Made by a program: the position numbers and the translations under genes. 64,000 nt of DNA from Nostoc sp. CHAB 5836. Lineage in GTDB: Bacteria > Cyanobacteriota > Cyanobacteriia > Cyanobacteriales > Nostocaceae. Shown here in pieces: positions 63,417 to 64,000 of this stretch (positions within the stretch are counted from its first letter, which is position 1; the number at the start of each line of letters is the position of its first letter). A model generated the notes under the pieces. That model saw only the letters and a program-made list of their open reading frames with translations. It did no database searches and was not told the DNA's origin. Location: assembly GCF_020829445.1 (NCBI RefSeq), contig NZ_JAIVFV010000015.1:1-64000 (forward strand), in the 5' to 3' direction.

Positions 63417-64000
63417 ATGAACTCAAAATCAGCCTTTACCTGGGAAAAAGCTAGACAGGTTGCCGAGGAAATTGTCTTCAACAATCTTGGAGAACATCTT
63501 AAAGATATTGAAATAGACGTGCTTCGGGGTTCGTGGGAGGGTCTGACTTATGAAAAGATGGCAGAGCAGTACTATCTGTCTGTAAACTACCTCAGAGGAG
63601 ATGTGGGGCCTCATCTGTGGCGAAAGCTTTCAGAGGGGTTAGGGGAAGAAGTAACAAAGAGTAATTTTAAAGGAGGGCTGGAGAGAGCCGGCGAAAGGCA
63701 GCTGAATACACATATTGACAGCAATGTCAAGCAGCCAAAAGCCCCGTTACCAGAGCTATCGTTTCCAGACGGTTCAGTTCCTCTGGGTTCTCCTTTTTAT
63801 GTGAAGCGAGATGCCCTAGAGTCTGTTTGTTACGAGACAGTTGTTAAACCCGGTTCCCTAATTCGGATTAAAGCACCGAAGCTGATGGGCAAAACTTCAT
63901 TAATTACCAGGATTCTGGCTCATGCTGAATCCCAGAATTATCAAACAGTATATTTGGATTTAAGTAGTGTAGAGCGAGCAATTTTAACGAATTTGGACAA
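63417..64000 (+). CDS. VMAP-type HTH plus AAA-like (AAA_35) protein, 3' end outside window
   Basis: The frame is open to the window edge (194 codons visible). Residues 1-80 (FTWEKARQVAEEIVFNN, VLRGSWEGLTYEKMAEQYYL, LWRKLSEGLGEEVTKSNF) match the helix-turn-helix found at the N-terminus of vWA-MoxR-associated proteins. After a linker, FYVKRDALESVCYETVVKPGSLI (in parts) and IRIKAPKLMGKTSLITRIL begin an AAA-like domain with a P-loop (APKLMGKTS). In cyanobacteria such proteins continue with WD40, CHASE2 or peptidase modules and are regarded as conflict or signalling ATPases. Confidence 0.78.
   Translation, partial: MNSKSAFTWEKARQVAEEIVFNNLGEHLKDIEIDVLRGSWEGLTYEKMAEQYYLSVNYLRGDVGPHLWRKLSEGLGEEVTKSNFKGGLERAGERQLNTHIDSNVKQPKAPLPELSFPDGSVPLGSPFYVKRDALESVCYETVVKPGSLIRIKAPKLMGKTSLITRILAHAESQNYQTVYLDLSSVERAILTNLD

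Noticed and set aside
63091-63484. Two overlapping minus-strand frames of about 100 residues
   Set aside because: One lies over the IS-like hairpins, the other is antisense to the VMAP/AAA gene start; neither has protein-like composition or a ribosome-binding site.

Overview
The window reads as chromosome of a filamentous, Nostoc-like cyanobacterium. The evidence is the very frequent GCGATCGC (HIP1) octamer inside and between genes, heptanucleotide tandem repeats of the TTAGGAG, AATGACA and CCAACTC kinds, a cyanobacterial-type glutamate-cysteine ligase, an NblB-like HEAT protein, a PEP-CTERM protein, a group 2 sigma factor, three Uma2-family nucleases and a very high load of small non-coding repeats. 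Both window edges cut genes: an SF1 helicase at the left and a VMAP/AAA-like conflict-type protein at the right.

Layout. 1-11.4 kb is an accessory block. It holds the C-terminal part of an SF1 (UPF1-like) helicase, a chaperone-usher-like secretion locus (broken subunit, subunit, PapD-like chaperone, usher), a BASS-family transporter, a Uma2 nuclease, and a phospholipase-D-fold protein. The start of the PLD gene and the end of the helicase share a junction sequence that occurs three times (about 1.70, 8.27 and 9.54 kb), so the helicase and PLD genes probably once overlapped and were separated. 11.8-25.1 kb is mostly housekeeping: gshA, trmL, a LysM/M23 peptidase, tRNA-Met(CAT), metH, a DUF488 protein, a PGRP-type amidase and a UbiH/Coq6-type flavin hydroxylase. 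25.7-29.9 kb is a TPR - J-like - GrpE-like trio with no Hsp70 beside it. 30.2-36 kb holds a site-2-protease homologue, an MBL-fold protein with a degenerate metal motif, a 2Fe-2S thioredoxin-fold protein and a Dps. 36.3-49.7 kb carries carB, a sigma factor, DUF760, mutT, a CBS protein, nblB-like, PEP-CTERM, rpsN, aat and mnmE. 50.2-62 kb has a small Cys-containing protein, two Uma2 proteins, an overlapping DUF1611/dipeptide-epimerase pair, uvrA, an HsdR-N-like nuclease domain, a Ser/Thr kinase and an alpha/beta hydrolase. The last 2 kb is decayed mobile-element sequence followed by the truncated VMAP/AAA gene.

The most striking non-genic content is a set of short inverted-repeat elements (MITE-like). 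Several families can be delimited to the base because they still carry target-site duplications: a CAATAC family with 10-bp duplications (exact at four sites), a CAGGGCTATTTC family with a near-exact 10-bp duplication, a CTWAG-flanked family (5 bp), an AGGACTTACG family (5 bp) and a single 261-bp element with an exact 9-bp duplication. Repeat-derived sequence has also entered coding DNA: two in-frame segments of uvrA and the first codons of the grpE-like gene come from it. All assignments rest on reading the sequence and on knowledge of protein families; no database search was run.
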